This document shows positions 1 to 13,087 of a stretch of DNA of 64,000 nt, one piece after another (position 1 is the first letter of the stretch; each line of letters opens with the position of its first letter). Under the pieces are notes generated by a model, which saw only the letters and a program-made list of their open reading frames with translations, was not told where the DNA came from and did no database searches. Made by a program: the position numbers and the translations under genes. The DNA comes from Jacaranda mimosifolia (taxonomy: Eukaryota; Streptophyta; Magnoliopsida; Lamiales; Bignoniaceae): positions 31,761,468-31,825,467 of the forward strand of contig CM032129.1 in NCBI GenBank assembly GCA_018894105.1. Direction: 5' to 3'.

Positions 1-3000
1 TTTGTGGTAACAATTTGATCTTCGTTAAGGGGGGCTGGTTTAGGCTGAGAAATTGTAGATGCTGAATGCTTTAGATCAAATGCATAGTAAGGGCCTTCAG
101 GCATCGCCTCACGCTTGTCTTCTATACAATCCAGATGGGGTGTAATACCTCGCCATTGGACAGGAGGAAGAGGTGGCGTATGAGTAGGTCCCAATTGTGG
201 CTCCACGAGATCCTTCCGGTTGGTATCATTTCTTAGTTCCTTTCTAGATGAGTGATTTGTGCTGCCTAAACTTTGGAGATCAAACGAATGGCAAGATTCA
301 GGATTTAGCAAGCCATTTTCAACAAAAGGATATTGAAATCCAGAGTTGTCACTGATATCTTCATGGTTTGTCCTCCCATTTTGGGGCACCGTTGAAACAG
401 ATTCTGACAAAGATATTCTGCGAAGTGCATCATATAAATCATGGTCCTTGCTAGTGGGAGATTCGCTTGACTCCCACTGTTCAGAATTTGATTCAGACTG
501 ATTGCTACCACAATCATCTGATAAAGAAGGTGATGATCTATAGAATGTGTCAGCATCTGAGTCTGAACCAACATTATGCCGAGTAATGGACACCTCTGGA
601 ACCAACTGAAATGAAGGAAAAATATCACTGCCACTTTCATTGTTACTGTTTCCATTGGGAAATTTCAGTTTCAGCTTGGAAGTCTCAAAGCCATCTATCG
701 GTTGGAATGATATTTTCATGTGCTCAAGTGGAGGTGATGAAGAAGGTGATAATGTAGGAGATTCACCACCAAAGATATCCTTACTTCGTCCAGAAAATGT
801 TCGATATGCAGCAGCTCGCCGATTTTTCTGGTCAATAGCATTAGAATTTTGATAGCCAGCAAGGTAGGGGTTTTCATCCCTACCAGGCAATAGTTTTTGG
901 CTAGATCCAGTTGAAAGTAATCTATTGCTGATTTCAAATATTCGAGATGAACTTCTGCTATTCTCTTGATACTCTCTGGCAGCTTGGAATGCTGAATTGA
1001 GAGGCAAAAAACTACCAGATGCCATTACACTTGATCCAGTAGAATTGGCATTATTTTGATGAAGTGAACCACCTAAAGTTCCAAGTTTGATGTCTAAATC
1101 AGAAGGTGAAATTTTCCAAGAAGGCTTCCGAAAAGATGTGCCGCTTTCCTGGTAGTCATGGCAAGTAGAGCTATCCGTATCTTCAATATTTTTGAAGTTC
1201 TCTGTTTGATCTGGTTTCCCTGCATCTTTACCACTAATAATATGATGCTGAATAGACGAATGAATATCTCCATCTTTCTTGTATACAGAATCTTGAGGAA
1301 GAGCATTCAATGCACTGCAATCTGGCGGTTTTGATGGCTGGAGTCCTAGCAAGCCACCGTTAGTCCAGAATGTAACTGAAGTGACATTGGGAGTTTCTGG
1401 CTCATGTTTCTCAGGTTCAGGGCTTCTGCTTGTTCCATCAGTAATTGACATCACTGACCTACCATCTCTGAGGTTAGATGACAGAGCGCATGAAACAGAT
1501 TTTACATTATTGCCAGTATCAATGTTACTATTTTCACAAGAATCAACACTCTGTGGACTGCCTGATGTCAATGAATCTCCAACCCTTTGAGATGACTGTA
1601 AATCCTTGTCCACTGGGGAGACTGAGTTTAATTCATCTTTAGCTGCTACTCCATTTATAGAACATTTAGTTGCATTAGGGGACTCTGGGAACATTGAAAT
1701 GAGACCACGTCCACAACTACCATTGATCAGAGAACTGTTGAGCAAAACATTAGATTCGGTACTTGAAGATTTGCATTCCAAATTATGAGTCATGAGCTCA
1801 CATTCTCCATCATCTGCTCCTTTGTCCTCCAACTTGGAGTAATACTCTACTTCTTGCTTGTTTGTCCAGTCTATATCAGTTTCACACTCAGACTCAATGG
1901 TATTAAGTGCGTCCATAAAATGATCAGTTTCACTTTCAATGTCATCAAGATGGTCATCACCAGATTCCATGGTTGGCACTGCTTGATTACAAGGCTGGAC
2001 ATCCATTTTCTCGACAGCTTCAAAACCAACAGCATTATCACCAAGAGTTTGCACGTCCAAATTCAGAGAAAATGATTCTAAATGTCTATTATGATCATCC
2101 TCCTGTGTCAGGTCATCTTTATCCGACTCCTGTATTGTAGGCTCAAGTGTTTCTCTGTTTTCATCCCAAGTGACAGAAGATGATCTACATCCAGCTTGCT
2201 CCTGTGATAGATTGATCTGAATATCATCATATGCATCAATTCTTTCCCCAAGAAAATTGTAATCTAGGGAATCACTGCCGTGTCTCTTTACTGGAGAAGA
2301 AAATGATTCTAAATGTCCATTATGATCATTCTCCTGTGTCAGGTCATCTTTATCAGAGTCCTGCATTGTAGGCTCAAGTGCTTCTCTCTTTTCATCCCAA
2401 GTGACAGGAGATGAACTACAGCCAGCTTGCTCATGTGATAGATTGATCTGAATATCATCATATGCATCTGTAATTCTTTCCGCAAGAAAATTGTAATCTA
2501 GGCAATCACTGCTGTGCCTCTTTACTGGAGAAGAAATGGATTCTCTGGATTCTTGTTCATCGGTTTGCACTGAGTAACTTGGACGGAAATCTCCTTCAAT
2601 GTAGCCTGACCCATTTCTCAGGTCCAAATTTGGTTGCTCGCCCAAATCTGATCTTCGCATAGTATCATATGTCGACGCTGTTTGAGAAGGGGAAGTGGGC
2701 CCACCAATATTCAGTTGAGTGAGCTGCATTCTGTAATGTACAGGTATCACAAATTTAGTCATTATCATGGAAAGTCACAGATGTTTATATGAAAAAATCA
2801 AGTCATATATTTATTTCCGTGCTTTCACCACCATCTCCCTGTGATGCTTCTCTTTTCCCATTTCAACCTCAGGACATGAGCACAAATAGCATTTACCTGT
2901 CACTGTTATAAGAAAAGGATGCATGCTGTGATAATTCTCCTTTCCTGGACCATGACCTTCTTCTCTGCTCAAGTTTTAGCAAATATTAGTACGGTAGACA

Positions 3001-5562
3001 GATAAGCAACAATACGAAAAGGAAAAGAGAAAACTTGTCATGACATCTATTACTTCACATAAGGATGTCCAACATAGTATTTTTGTATTTTGGGTTCTTC
3101 CATTTGTTTACTACTGGTGCAATTAGACGACAATAGAAATTAATCAACAATTCTCTCATTTCTCTTCATAAATCCTAAATATGAAAGCATGCTCATAGAA
3201 AGGTAGATCCAGGAGCAAGTTAGTTGACCAGAATAGTGACATATGCAAGCAAGAAAAGCTTTTTAAGTTAACATGTGAACCACCATACAGCAGAGCACAT
3301 TAAGCAGTCAATGTTGCTATCATTTCCAAGATATAAAAGTTGTCTAGCATGACTTAGCCACACAATTTTGATTGTATGATCAGCTCTTCTAAAAGCTCAA
3401 GCTGTCAGGGGAAAAAAAAAGGAAAGAAGAAGAAGAAGAAGAAGAAGGAAAAATCCTTGATGTCTCTAACATGCCCACTCACATGCAGGAATTTTCTCTG
3501 AAAGCCAATCATGTGGAATTCTTGTGCTGTCCTATTTAGCATGTCAGTTTAATATAGGACATCCATCATCCCCTTGCCCAACTCTGGTACCATATTGAAT
3601 AGCCAACGTGTCTTAAAAAGCTTAATAATATATCTAACAAGATGAGAAACTGAAATTTGAGTATACTGCTGGGCACCTTTCTTTCCTCACTTCTGGAATT
3701 GACCAAACCAAATGCTATCCTGCACCCTACTTGCTTACAAGTGAGATATGATATTAGGAATCCATTTTATCTTTTGTAAATATGTAGCAGACTAAGTTTA
3801 ATTACAACAACTTAAACCCTGTTTCTTCACCTAAATCCACATTTGAAATTCAAATGTATCCTGTATACATATTTTTGAACCAGAACAATTCCAACCTAAT
3901 GTTAATGCAGATATAGTTCAAGGTTATCTAAGTACTGCTGATACAGCAACATTTAACAATGCCTAGTAATGGAGAGATTATTAATTAGTATAGTTTAAAG
4001 CTATACAGCAGATGCATTATATTCTTATAATAGTTGGTAACTTTCATGTAATGTTTCTATGCATACCTTCATCTTCCGACCCTTCTTATTTTTTGAAATT
4101 TTTGCAATACTAGCTTCACCAGATGCCACTGATGCTCTCTTAAAGAAAGTTGGATCTGAATACCTTTTCAAGCAAGACCCAGGGCCATCAGGGTCGAACC
4201 TAAAAGAAAACCACATGACTTATTTGCATGGACAAGAATGCACATCATGATATAAATTTTCAAAAGTTGTCCATACTTATCAAGCAAGTGCAGACGTGGA
4301 GGACCACGACAGTCTTCGTAAGAGTCCATGATAAATTGAGGCACATCACTGTATACGAAATGATTTTGCTCACATCGGATACGTGTGTGCCAATTCGAAC
4401 CTGCAAACAGATTTTCTAGTAAAGATCTTAAAAGATGGAAGAGTAATTCTGCAAAAAGAGTAATGGTTCATGCAGCTCCAAATTGGAAAGCTGAACAAGG
4501 CAGCTATTTAGTACATGTCAGGAGATGCAGAGGTGCAGTTGCTACATTCACTTGATTCAATCTCAGAAGCAGACAGGGGTATAAGAGTTGAAAATGTGAA
4601 AACCAGGATTTACCAGCTGTATAAGCAAAGTGCAAGTGGCTCCTTTGTGCCAGCACAGCCTTCTCCAGCGGAGAAAGTGTTGCTTCAATTCGTTGAACAC
4701 GAGCCATCAACTTACGGCTTCTGGAAGATGTTACTGTCACTTCTTCCTGCAAGCCATGAAAAACTTCTGCTGCAAATCTACCACATGCAGAGATGCTATT
4801 TCAGTTTAAATCTAGGCGTTGTGAGAAATTCTTGATGATGAAGGTCATAGCACACAGCATGCCACATACAGTTTTTGGGGGAATGAATTTATAATCATAC
4901 AATTATTTTCTTTTCATTCATTCTAGGAATTATTATTCATGTCCTGCAGCATAAACCATTAACTCCCTCTCTTCCCATGCTCTCTTATGATATATGCAAA
5001 CGTAGATAGACATACAGGCCTAATTTCCTACAACAATGCCTGAACACTCTTCGACCTCTTAGCACACTCATGTAACCTAAATTTCTCTAACCTGAAGACC
5101 TTTCAGTCGTTTCAAGTTAAAACTGACAAATATTCCCTTTCCACATTTAACTGACTTCAGCAGAAACATTCGCAAATTTGAACAAAAAAAATTCATTTCC
5201 AAATTCAGACCAACTTCTCTCACCACAATATAAAACATGTACTAACTAGCACCGATAAGCTCACAAATTCTCATATTAAACCAAATCGTGAACTACTCTA
5301 CAACAATTTCCTAATTAGTACAATTGCAAACACCACTAATTAAACTCCAAACATCCAAATTAGAGAAATTAAGAAAGAAAGGAGGGGAAAAAAAAAAAAA
5401 AACTCACTCAGCGAGATCGCCGAGCTGACGCAAGACTCCGACGAGGCCGGCGACAGAGACTCCTTCAAGTATCTCCTTCGGATCTTCCTTGTTCACCTCT
5501 CTGTACAACTCCGGTGCTCCAAGTGCGTATTCATTCCTCACCTCCACTCTCACCAACGGCAT
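1..5562 (-). CDS. SCAR2: SCAR/WAVE family protein, 5' six exons (3' end outside window)
   Basis: Subunit of the plant SCAR/WAVE complex, which activates ARP2/3 to nucleate branched actin at the cell cortex (established for the family). Six exons with GT-AG borders and matching phases: 5408-5562, 4614-4777, 4277-4400, 4067-4199, 2897-2964 and <1-2730. Together they give about 1124 codons, open to the left edge. The start is the conserved N-terminus [15 protein letters not shown]. Residues 1 to about 190 form the SCAR homology domain that binds the rest of the complex; [33 protein letters not shown] and [12 protein letters not shown] are diagnostic. A basic patch follows ([18 protein letters not shown]). 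Exon 6 encodes a long acidic, serine-rich, probably disordered region containing [18 protein letters not shown] and, near residues 860-910, [20 protein letters not shown], both typical of SCAR2-like members. The WH2/central/acidic tail is not visible. Exon 6 carries a tandem duplication. The family call is firm; the SCAR2 assignment is less so. Confidence 0.95.
2068..2532 (-). repeat. In-frame tandem duplication inside SCAR exon 6
   Basis: Two adjacent copies, 2068-2298 (231 bp, 77 codons) and 2299-2532 (234 bp). Each encodes a segment with SSPVKRH, LDYNFLx[23 protein letters not shown] and SDKDDLTQE. They differ by substitutions and one codon (ERITDAYDD versus ERIDAYDD). The frame is kept throughout. 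The duplication lies in the poorly conserved acidic linker, so it lengthens the protein without touching the homology domain. Confidence 0.93.
3424..3447. repeat. GAA microsatellite in SCAR intron 4
   Basis: About seven uninterrupted GAA/AGA units following a short A run, inside the intron between the exons ending at 4067 and starting at 2964. This 1.1-kb intron otherwise shows nothing coding. Confidence 0.9.
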
Positions 5563-6010
5563 CCTTTTGCTACACAAATAAAACGAACTCCAGGAAAGTC
5601 AAAAAAATTCTCTCTTCAGGAGTCTACAGTACGAAACAAAGCAAATGCTAACGAACTAAATGACCGAATGATGAGTTAGAGATAATGAGAGAGAGAGAGA
5701 GACTCTCTTACCGGTTAGAGAGAAACAATTAGGTAAGGTGACTCCAGCAACTTAACTGCCGAGAGAGTTATATGTAGAGAGAGAGAGAGAGAGAGCGCTA
5801 AATTAGCAGACGGAAGAAAACATTGCCAACTCTGCAAGCCATTCCAGAGAGGGGCGCACTGTTTGATAACAGTGAGAGGGACGATGAGGGGTGGGAGCGA
5901 AAGGACGGAGATGGGCCTGAGTATCTGAATCAATTGACTTGATTTGGAAATGAAATGACGAAATTAACCATGTTGGTGGTTCCCATGACCGCCGTGAAAG
6001 ATTCGTCACG
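5563..6010 (-). promoter_or_regulatory. SCAR 5' leader/proximal promoter region with GA tracts
   Basis: Sequence directly upstream of the SCAR start codon. It contains two GA/CT microsatellites, at about 5687-5702 and 5776-5795. CT-rich tracts are common near plant transcription starts and 5' UTRs, so at least the first part is probably transcribed leader. No convincing TATA box could be fixed and the start site is unknown. Confidence 0.4.
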
Positions 6011-7192
6011 GCGTTAATTAATTAATTACAACTTATTATTATAATTTATACTGTTATAGAAAAGAAAAGTCATTTTATATATAAAGTGAAAGTTATTTAT
6101 GATTTTTTTATATAATTTACCTTTCAATTATTTCAATAATTAAAATGGGTACTACAGTTTGAAGGATAAAATGAAAAATTCAATACACAAAGTAGTTTAT
6201 ATACCAAATTTATTAATATTCAAAAAAAATTCTTTAAATTGCCCTTATATGATCATAACTATAATTTCACAAAATTCACAAACTCATAAATTTGTATTAT
6301 CAAAATTTCATCTTTTGTTATTTTTTTTCATCATATCAAAATACTTAACATAATTTTAATTTTACTCATATTTTAAATTATTTCATGATTAATTTTAAAT
6401 AATTTAATAAATAGTTTTATACGTGTAAAAATTGTGTGCAACTACTGTTAATAAATTGTATAAAAGAAAAAGAAAAAAAAAAAGCAGAAAATTATTTCTG
6501 CTTTTTGGCCAGCAATGGTCCCCGGCGGAAATACGCAAATTATGACAGCAGATCGATCTCTGTCCCTTAAAATAATCCTACGAACTATCAATTCAGAATG
6601 GACGGATCAGATCTTGTTGTTTTACCCTTGTTGGATTGTTTTCAGAGTACCAGATCTAATCGCAATTTTTTTTGAATTAAAAATAATTATTGTTATTATT
6701 AGTATTAATTAAGTAAATGAGACAGCATCAGTATGTCAGTCAGTGGGAGTAGAGTTGACTTTTGACCTTTTGGTTTGGCGTTGTTGACTTAATTTTAGCT
6801 GTTTGGAATCTTTGCAATTAATTTTGCAGTTACTGCCAATTTTCAAATCCATAGTTGCCGGAAGTATTGACCACTGGCCACCTGCATTTAATTGGCTCAG
6901 AACTCTAACCCAATTGAGTCACCGCAGTATTTTTGCAAGTATTTTTCCCTCAGTTTTTACTGTGTTTGTGACTGTCAAGGGATCTTTGGAGTTTGAAGAA
7001 ATAGTGAAAACATATAAAATTATAGATTAGAATAAAATTGATGCGGGTTTCAATAAACCCAATTCTAGTTTATTTGGGTCGGGTTGTGACCCTTATCCTA
7101 ATTTGTAATTCATACTATTTACAGTTGATTTCTGCTGGCTTATATTATATGTAATATGAGTGCTGACGTCGAATAAGAGTAGGATCATTTCA
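6011..7192. other. AT-rich intergenic, no gene seen
   Basis: Very AT-rich sequence with short, unconserved ORFs. Three TTGAC cores (W-box-like) occur between about 6733 and 6790, with no gene nearby to regulate. Nothing else is recognisable. Confidence 0.5.
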
Positions 7193-7519
7193 TGAGGTAG
7201 ATATCTTTTGGACATTGAACTGAGTTGGGTTTAGTCCAAATAAATTATGCAAAATCCTTTCCGTTTCAGGTTTAGTTTTAACTTGTGGGAGTAGTTTCAA
7301 TTTTTTTAAATATCTTTAGGGTGTTCTCATATCAAAACGAATTTTAAATGATTTATGAGGTAGATATTTTTCGGGCATTGGACTGGGTTGGGTTTAGTAC
7401 GAATAAAAATATGCAAAATCCTCTTCCGTTTCAAGTATAGTTTTAACTTGTGGGAGGAGTTTTAATTTTTTTAAATATCTTTAGGGTGTTCTTATATCAA
7501 AAGAAAATGTAAGGAATTG
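7193..7519. repeat. Tandem duplication, about 163-bp unit
   Basis: Two direct, adjacent, mostly identical copies beginning TGAGGTAGATAT at 7193 and 7356. Both contain the GGGTTTAGT, TTTTAACTTGTGGGAG and AATATCTTTAGGGTGTTCT blocks in the same order. Non-coding. Confidence 0.9.
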
Positions 7520-7599
7520 GACCTCTAAGTTTTAGGTAATTTAATTGGACTATTAGGCGTTAGTGGTTTTCTTGGTCATGGAATAAGCTTTCCACCCTA

Positions 7600-7900
7600 A
7601 ACTCTAACACTATGTTTGGTCCATAGATTTCGGTGAGGAAAAGAAAAGAAAATACTATGGAAAATACTTTTGATTGTTTGATTGGTAAGAAAAATAGTAA
7701 AGAGAGAAAAATTGGGGGGAGAATATAGTATATCTAAGAAAAATTCATTTTCCTCACAAAATGATGAGGATCAAAATGAGAGAAAAGCCTATTTGAACTC
7801 TCTCTTGTTCTCCAACACATTCATCACTTCTATTTCTCCATCATTTTCTTCATTATTTTCTTTAACAACCAACAAATTTGAGATTTTAGCTATGTTTGGA
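7600..7900. repeat. Probable degraded MITE (TGTTTGG-type ends)
   Basis: Begins near 7612 with ATGTTTGGTCCATAGAT and contains purine-rich then pyrimidine-rich halves like other elements here. Borders and target duplication are not clear. Confidence 0.35.
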
Positions 7901-8911
7901 TCAAAAAAATCAGTGTGGAGATGAATAAGGAAAATGCAAATGTGCAAATATTAAAGTATACGGTTACATGATTTGAAACTTGAAAAAAAAAAAAAAAATC
8001 CTTAGCATTTTTCTTCTTAAAATTCAAGGTACAAACAGACGGTTTATATTTTTTCTTTTCTCTAATACTTTCTTTCTGTTATCACAATTCTTAAACCAAA
8101 TACAGTGTAAAGAAAAAAAAGAAAAAAACAAAAAAATCGTGTGCCTCAAGACTTCTACCGGCTTTTACTGGCTTTTGTTTCCCAGGAATCCAGGATTTTG
8201 CGTGCTTTCTTTTTGCCCCTTTGACCTATGGAATTTTCAAAGCCAAGTGGAAAAGGGAAAAGGCAAGAGATACATATACAGCTGAAATTAACCCTTGTTA
8301 CTTCAGCCACTAGTTGAATGCCATCGTTTAATTTGAACATTGTTTGCTAGGGTGATGGTGAGTCTAATTTCTGATCTTTGTTTAGTCTAATACGAGTCGT
8401 TTTGTGAAACATTTAAAAGAATAAATACTAATGAGCATAGGTGGAATAAATTGGAAAGTAGAGTAAAAATTGGCTTGTTTTATTTTACTTTTTTCAATTA
8501 TTATCTCTAAACTTAGTAGTATGCATGGTCAAAATTGAATTTTGATATGCACTCTGAAGACCTTTCTTCTAGTGGAAGAGTCAAGTCGAGTTGTTAACTA
8601 ATTGTCCAAAGGATTTGATCTAAAGAGAATCTAAAAGCACAATAAAAGTTATTGTTAGAGTTTGTATAATGAAAATCTTTCGGCAGTCAAATCAATTTTT
8701 GTAATTTGAGGTAAGAAAAGTGAAAGAATAATGAAATGTTGTTAATTAGAACTTGCATTTATGTAAATGTTCAACAATTGAGTTATTTACTTGGCAAACA
8801 ATATGTTGTAGAGTTGGCTTCATTTAGCCCATCCAAGCCGATTTAATCTAATGGTTGAAAATGTTAGAATTCAAAAATATTTCTAATACTAGCAAAATCA
8901 AGCAAAAAAAA

Positions 8912-9722
8912 TATGGCTTTGTTTGGTTGTGTTTCCCTAGAACAACATTATTTTGGAAAAATATAGTCAAACATATCTTCATTTTTCTTTCAAAATGCAC
9001 ATTCTCCAATATATATATATATATATATTATATACATCATATATATTTTATTATTATTCTAACATTAAAATAATCACTTAATTCTATTTTCACCCCAAAA
9101 ATCCAACAAAAAAGCATTGATTTTGACTGTTACAATAAAAAATGTCTCCCAAAAAATATAAACAAACATACCAAAAATTAACTTTCACATTCTCCAATAA
9201 TTAATTCTCCCAAAACACATAAGTCTTGTTTGATTGCAAACTCTCAATTTATTTTCCAACTCCCAAAATTGAAACAAACAAACACTACACATTCCCCAAT
9301 CTCACTCCCAAAATACAAAATTTATTCCCAAAAAATCCCTACTATTTCCAATTTCACACCATTCCCCAAGACTCCCCACATTCTTTTATTATTATAAATA
9401 TATACACAAACTACGACTCATACAATCTATATATACACATATATAAATAGTTTTAAAATACTCATTTCACCCCACAAACCCAACAAAAAAGTCATTGATG
9501 TGACATCTTGTTACCCCAAAATACAAGCAAACCAACCATTTTCTCCCAATTCATTCTCCCAAAACACAAACAAACAACTATCACATTCCCCAATCTCACT
9601 ACCCAAAATCCATTCTCCCAAATTCTCCCAAAATATTTTGGGAGAATGGCCCAATTCACAACCAAATAAAGCCATAATAAACACATAATAAAATCTAACA
9701 AAAAACACAACCAAACATAACC
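8912..9722. mobile_element. Nested MITE (TTTGGTTGTGTTT family) with a second element inside
   Basis: The outer element starts near 8912 (GGCTTTGTTTGGTTGTGTTT) and ends near 9722 (AACACAACCAAACATAACC), giving inverted ends. Its two halves match the uninterrupted copy at 18048-18393, including CCAAAAATCCAACAAAAAA and CTCCCAAAA blocks. A related element of about 450 bp is inserted at about 9222-9672, starting CTTGTTTGATTGCAAACTC and ending CACAACCAAATAAAG. Its right part has a perfect 24-bp palindrome near 9625-9648 (TTCTCCCAAAATATTTTGGG plus four bases). There is no transposase. Confidence 0.7.
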
Positions 9723-9832
9723 TATATTTGTTCAAAAAGTATCATAAAGTTTATTACAAAATTTCGCTATCAGATTTACTTGCACTTGAAATAGCTACTC
9801 TTCTAAGCCAATTAAATACATAGATATCCGTT

Positions 9833-9925
9833 TTATATTATTTATACACATGCATGCATATCAAAAACTCATTTAAACTCGAACTCCTAACATTACACAT
9901 TATGTGGGAGACTTATGACTCGACA
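9833..9925 (-). mobile_element. tRNA-like SINE copy
   Basis: On the minus strand it reads 5'-AAGTCTCCCACATAATGTG, then a box-B-like GAGTTCGAGTTTA-type segment, then a TGCATGTGTATAAAT 3' end. This arrangement recurs many times in the window (best copies at 24346-24753). The 5' end is truncated. Confidence 0.6.
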
Positions 9926-9929
9926 ATAC

Positions 9930-11519
9930 AAAAATATCCTTAATTTCACACTTCTCACGACACCCATCCAGGTGAAACACATGACCCACACTTTATTGCA
10001 TAAAAACAAATGTTTAAACAATCGACCACGTTGAATTGGTTATTTCTTGGACCATTATTCATGGATGGAGTTGTCTATTCTAGTCCCTTGTCCTTTCCTT
10101 TTTTCTTTTTTCATATTTTTTAAAGTGGCCCGCCCAGCACCTAACAAGGAAGTACGACGAATGTATACATTTATAGTCCAAATAATATATGGTTATTGAC
10201 AGCTGAAATGCAATTATTTTAGCAGCTTTTGATGATCATTATTATATATACTGTATGTACTGATATGCATGGTAGGGTATCAATAAATTTCCCTAAATAA
10301 TTATTTCGATACTTCACCCAACAAATCAGCCATTTCTGTCACCTCTCAACAAATAGATCCAAATTGTTCCCATTTGGTCTATAAATTCGGGCTGTTAGGT
10401 GAATTCTCCTTTTGCTTTCATGGGGGTGTATGTGTTTGTGTGGGTGGGTGGATGGTTGGGGAGATTGGAGATTTGAGATCTCACTCTTCTTCATTCAAGA
10501 ATTTTGGAGCCCCAACAAACAATAATAGGTGTGTCATAGAAATTTCTCGTAAAAATACTAGTTCTATTTAATTTTATTTTTAGTTTTTGAAATGTATCAT
10601 TCTCCTTATGCATATAAGCGAGAAGGAGAAGTCGTATGAGAGAATTTCATGTGTGATTCTAAAGGAATGAATTAATTCAGTTATTTTAATTGGGGAGAAC
10701 AAGTTATTTAACAGGAAAATTCTAAAATTTTGAAAGTTTAATTTGACCGGGCTGATGAGTATAAAAAACAAAGCATAGTGCTTAGTTTTGGTAATTATAA
10801 GGAAACACATAAATGATTGATTAATTTCATGAGTTAGAAGAGCAAACAAGTCTAACAATGGATTATTCTACAAATGAAGGGCCAAAGAAGATTTTAAGAT
10901 TGTAGAGAATTTTACTTTAGCGTTGACAAGGAAGTTTTAGTTTATTGCAAGAATAATTAATCATTTTAAGTTAGGCTCACATCACTATCTTTTATGGATA
11001 AATTATATTAAAAATTGGCAATATTTGAGGCTCACATAACAAACTACATAAACATTTTATAATTTATAAGAACCGTTGATTAAGTTTAGAAGCTAACAGA
11101 CTCGAACAACACACATTCGTCTCAAGATAAATCATCGCCTCTCATGCTCCTAATTGATCCTCTCATACTACATACTACCTCGAAAAATAATTTATAATTT
11201 TTATTATTTTTGCACTTAATTGAATAAAATTTCGTCGATCCCTATACCCTTCATTATCTTTGAGTGCCCAAATAATACACTGTAAGCCTTTTCTCGTTTG
11301 AACCTCGCCCTTATGAGGTTATACCATCTTAAAGTGTTGATAAATTGATGGATCTTATCAACGTCCAAAAACAATAAATCATATATCAAATCACCAAATC
11401 GAAAGTTTTCTCAAAATCTTACTCAAAACTCGATTTAGCCTTCCTTTCTGCAGCTTCACTCCAAATGCCTTCATTCTTGAACTTCGAATGGGGCACAGAA
11501 TATTCGAATCATCATAAGA
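9930..11519. other. AT-rich intergenic, no gene seen
   Basis: No ORF with recognisable protein, no clear TIR or LTR pair. A GT-rich tract lies near 10424-10460. Confidence 0.5.
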
Positions 11520-11845
11520 TGGGTATCGGGGCACTGCAGGCGCCAGGCGCTGCCAGAGAAGTGCAGCACTAACTTGGTCCTAGCCGATGTTGATGGCACT
11601 TGGCACAGCAGCAAGACAAGCTAATACAGCCAATGAGCCGAACATGGGTGTGGCTGGTGTGGACTTGCTTCCAAATGTAGACATGTTTGGCAAAGATTTG
11701 ATGACCAACGGGCGCATTCTTGACGGGCCGGATCTCAAAAGCCTCTGGAGGCCCAACTAGGACGGATACGGATTCCGAACCTCTTAATGGACCCTAAGCA
11801 TCGTCAAGGAGCAAAATAGCTTGGGCTTTCTATTACCACACTAGG
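11520..11845 (+). other. GC-richer island with a 57-codon ORF
   Basis: Base composition rises sharply against its AT-rich surroundings. An ORF runs from 11587 to 11760 and includes NMGVAGVDLLPNVDMFGKDL and GRILDGPDLKSLWRPN. I recognise no domain. It may be a gene or retroelement fragment, or chance; no splice partners or flanking exons are evident. Confidence 0.3.
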
Positions 11846-11887
11846 AATATGCAAATCGGATGGATATTGAAATGGCACCTCGGTTTC

Positions 11888-11987
11888 CACTGTGAATAAT
11901 GTTTGAAAAATCGAACCATTTATTGAATCAAAAAATTTATCGATTCACGGTTCACTGAGTCAATCATTTTTCGAATCGTAATTAAAT

Positions 11988-12023
<36 letters not shown>

Positions 12024-12482
12024 TATTTAAAAATTAATAAACTAATAAAATATAAAATATAAATAGCTTAAATGATATTGTCTAGTATTACAATCCAAAT
12101 TTCATAATTTATATTATAAATTATCACAATAATTTAAATATATCAAGTCTAAAGTTTAAAATTGAGAGTATATAAGTTAATTTTAAACTCTAAACTAAGA
12201 CTATTTTTTACTTTTAGATAGCTTGTAAAGTGTACCTTAACCTTCAAATTTTGTACTGAGTTCAAAAAAATTAAAAAAAATAATTTTATTAAAAATTAAA
12301 TGAAAAAATTAATCCAATTCAATTGAACCGTGAACGGTTCACCGGTTTGACCGACCAGTCAGAATGATTTTTACAAAATATGGCTTTTTTTTTTTTTTTT
12401 TTTCAGTTTTTGATTTTTTGAGAAAATCGAACTGGTTCGCCGATCGGTTAACGATTCAACCGGTCCAATATTTTAAACAGTG
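11888..12482. mobile_element. MITE-like element with CACTG inverted ends
   Basis: Starts CACTGTGAATAATGTTTGAA and ends in the reverse complement of CACTGTTTAAAATATTGGAC. Both ends then continue into matching ATCGAACC/GGTTCGAT and AACGGTTCACCGGTT-type blocks. The middle holds a GT/AT microsatellite (about 11989-12019) and poly-T. No clear target duplication was found. Confidence 0.6.
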
Positions 12483-12959
12483 CTATGAACCCACAAATGG
12501 TACAAATCATGCAATTTTTTATTTTTTTTATTAATTCAGACACACATCCACGCATCAATAATTCTTTACAACTCAAATTCTGAATTTTACATACCTAGGT
12601 GTGAGAATGCTAATATTAAGTCAATTGACTATTCAACACAAATTATGTATCTAAATTCAGGTTTCACTCAATTTAACCAATTCAGAAATACCAAGTATAT
12701 TATGTCTCGACAAATATAAGAGTACATGTACGATGCTTCCAGCTAGTTATGTTTATGATCTAACACATATTATGTTTCCAAAATTTTGATTATGTTATCA
12801 GACAAGTTCAAATGCAAAATTGATATATTTTTAGTTGAAAAAAGATTAAATTCTCTAGATTGAGGTTCAAGATGAAGCGAAATAGGATGGATATTGGGTC
12901 AAATAGGAGTCTGTGAGGCGAGATTCAGGTCATGCTAGATTTATCTCTAAGTCGTCCAT

Positions 12960-13065
12960 TTTTTTTATATATTTATACATACACATTGTCAAGAATTTAT
13001 TAGGTTTAAGTCCCTAACCTCACGTATTAGATGTGAAACTAATTGCATTGCATTAAGGGTACTTG
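12960..13065 (-). mobile_element. Degraded tRNA-like SINE copy
   Basis: Contains the TTTATACATACACATTGTCAAGAATT...CCTAACCTCACGTATTAGATGTGAAACT order typical of the minus-strand SINE copies here, diverged and without clear target duplication. Confidence 0.4.
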
Positions 13066-13087
13066 GCAAAGTCATCGGACCATCCCT

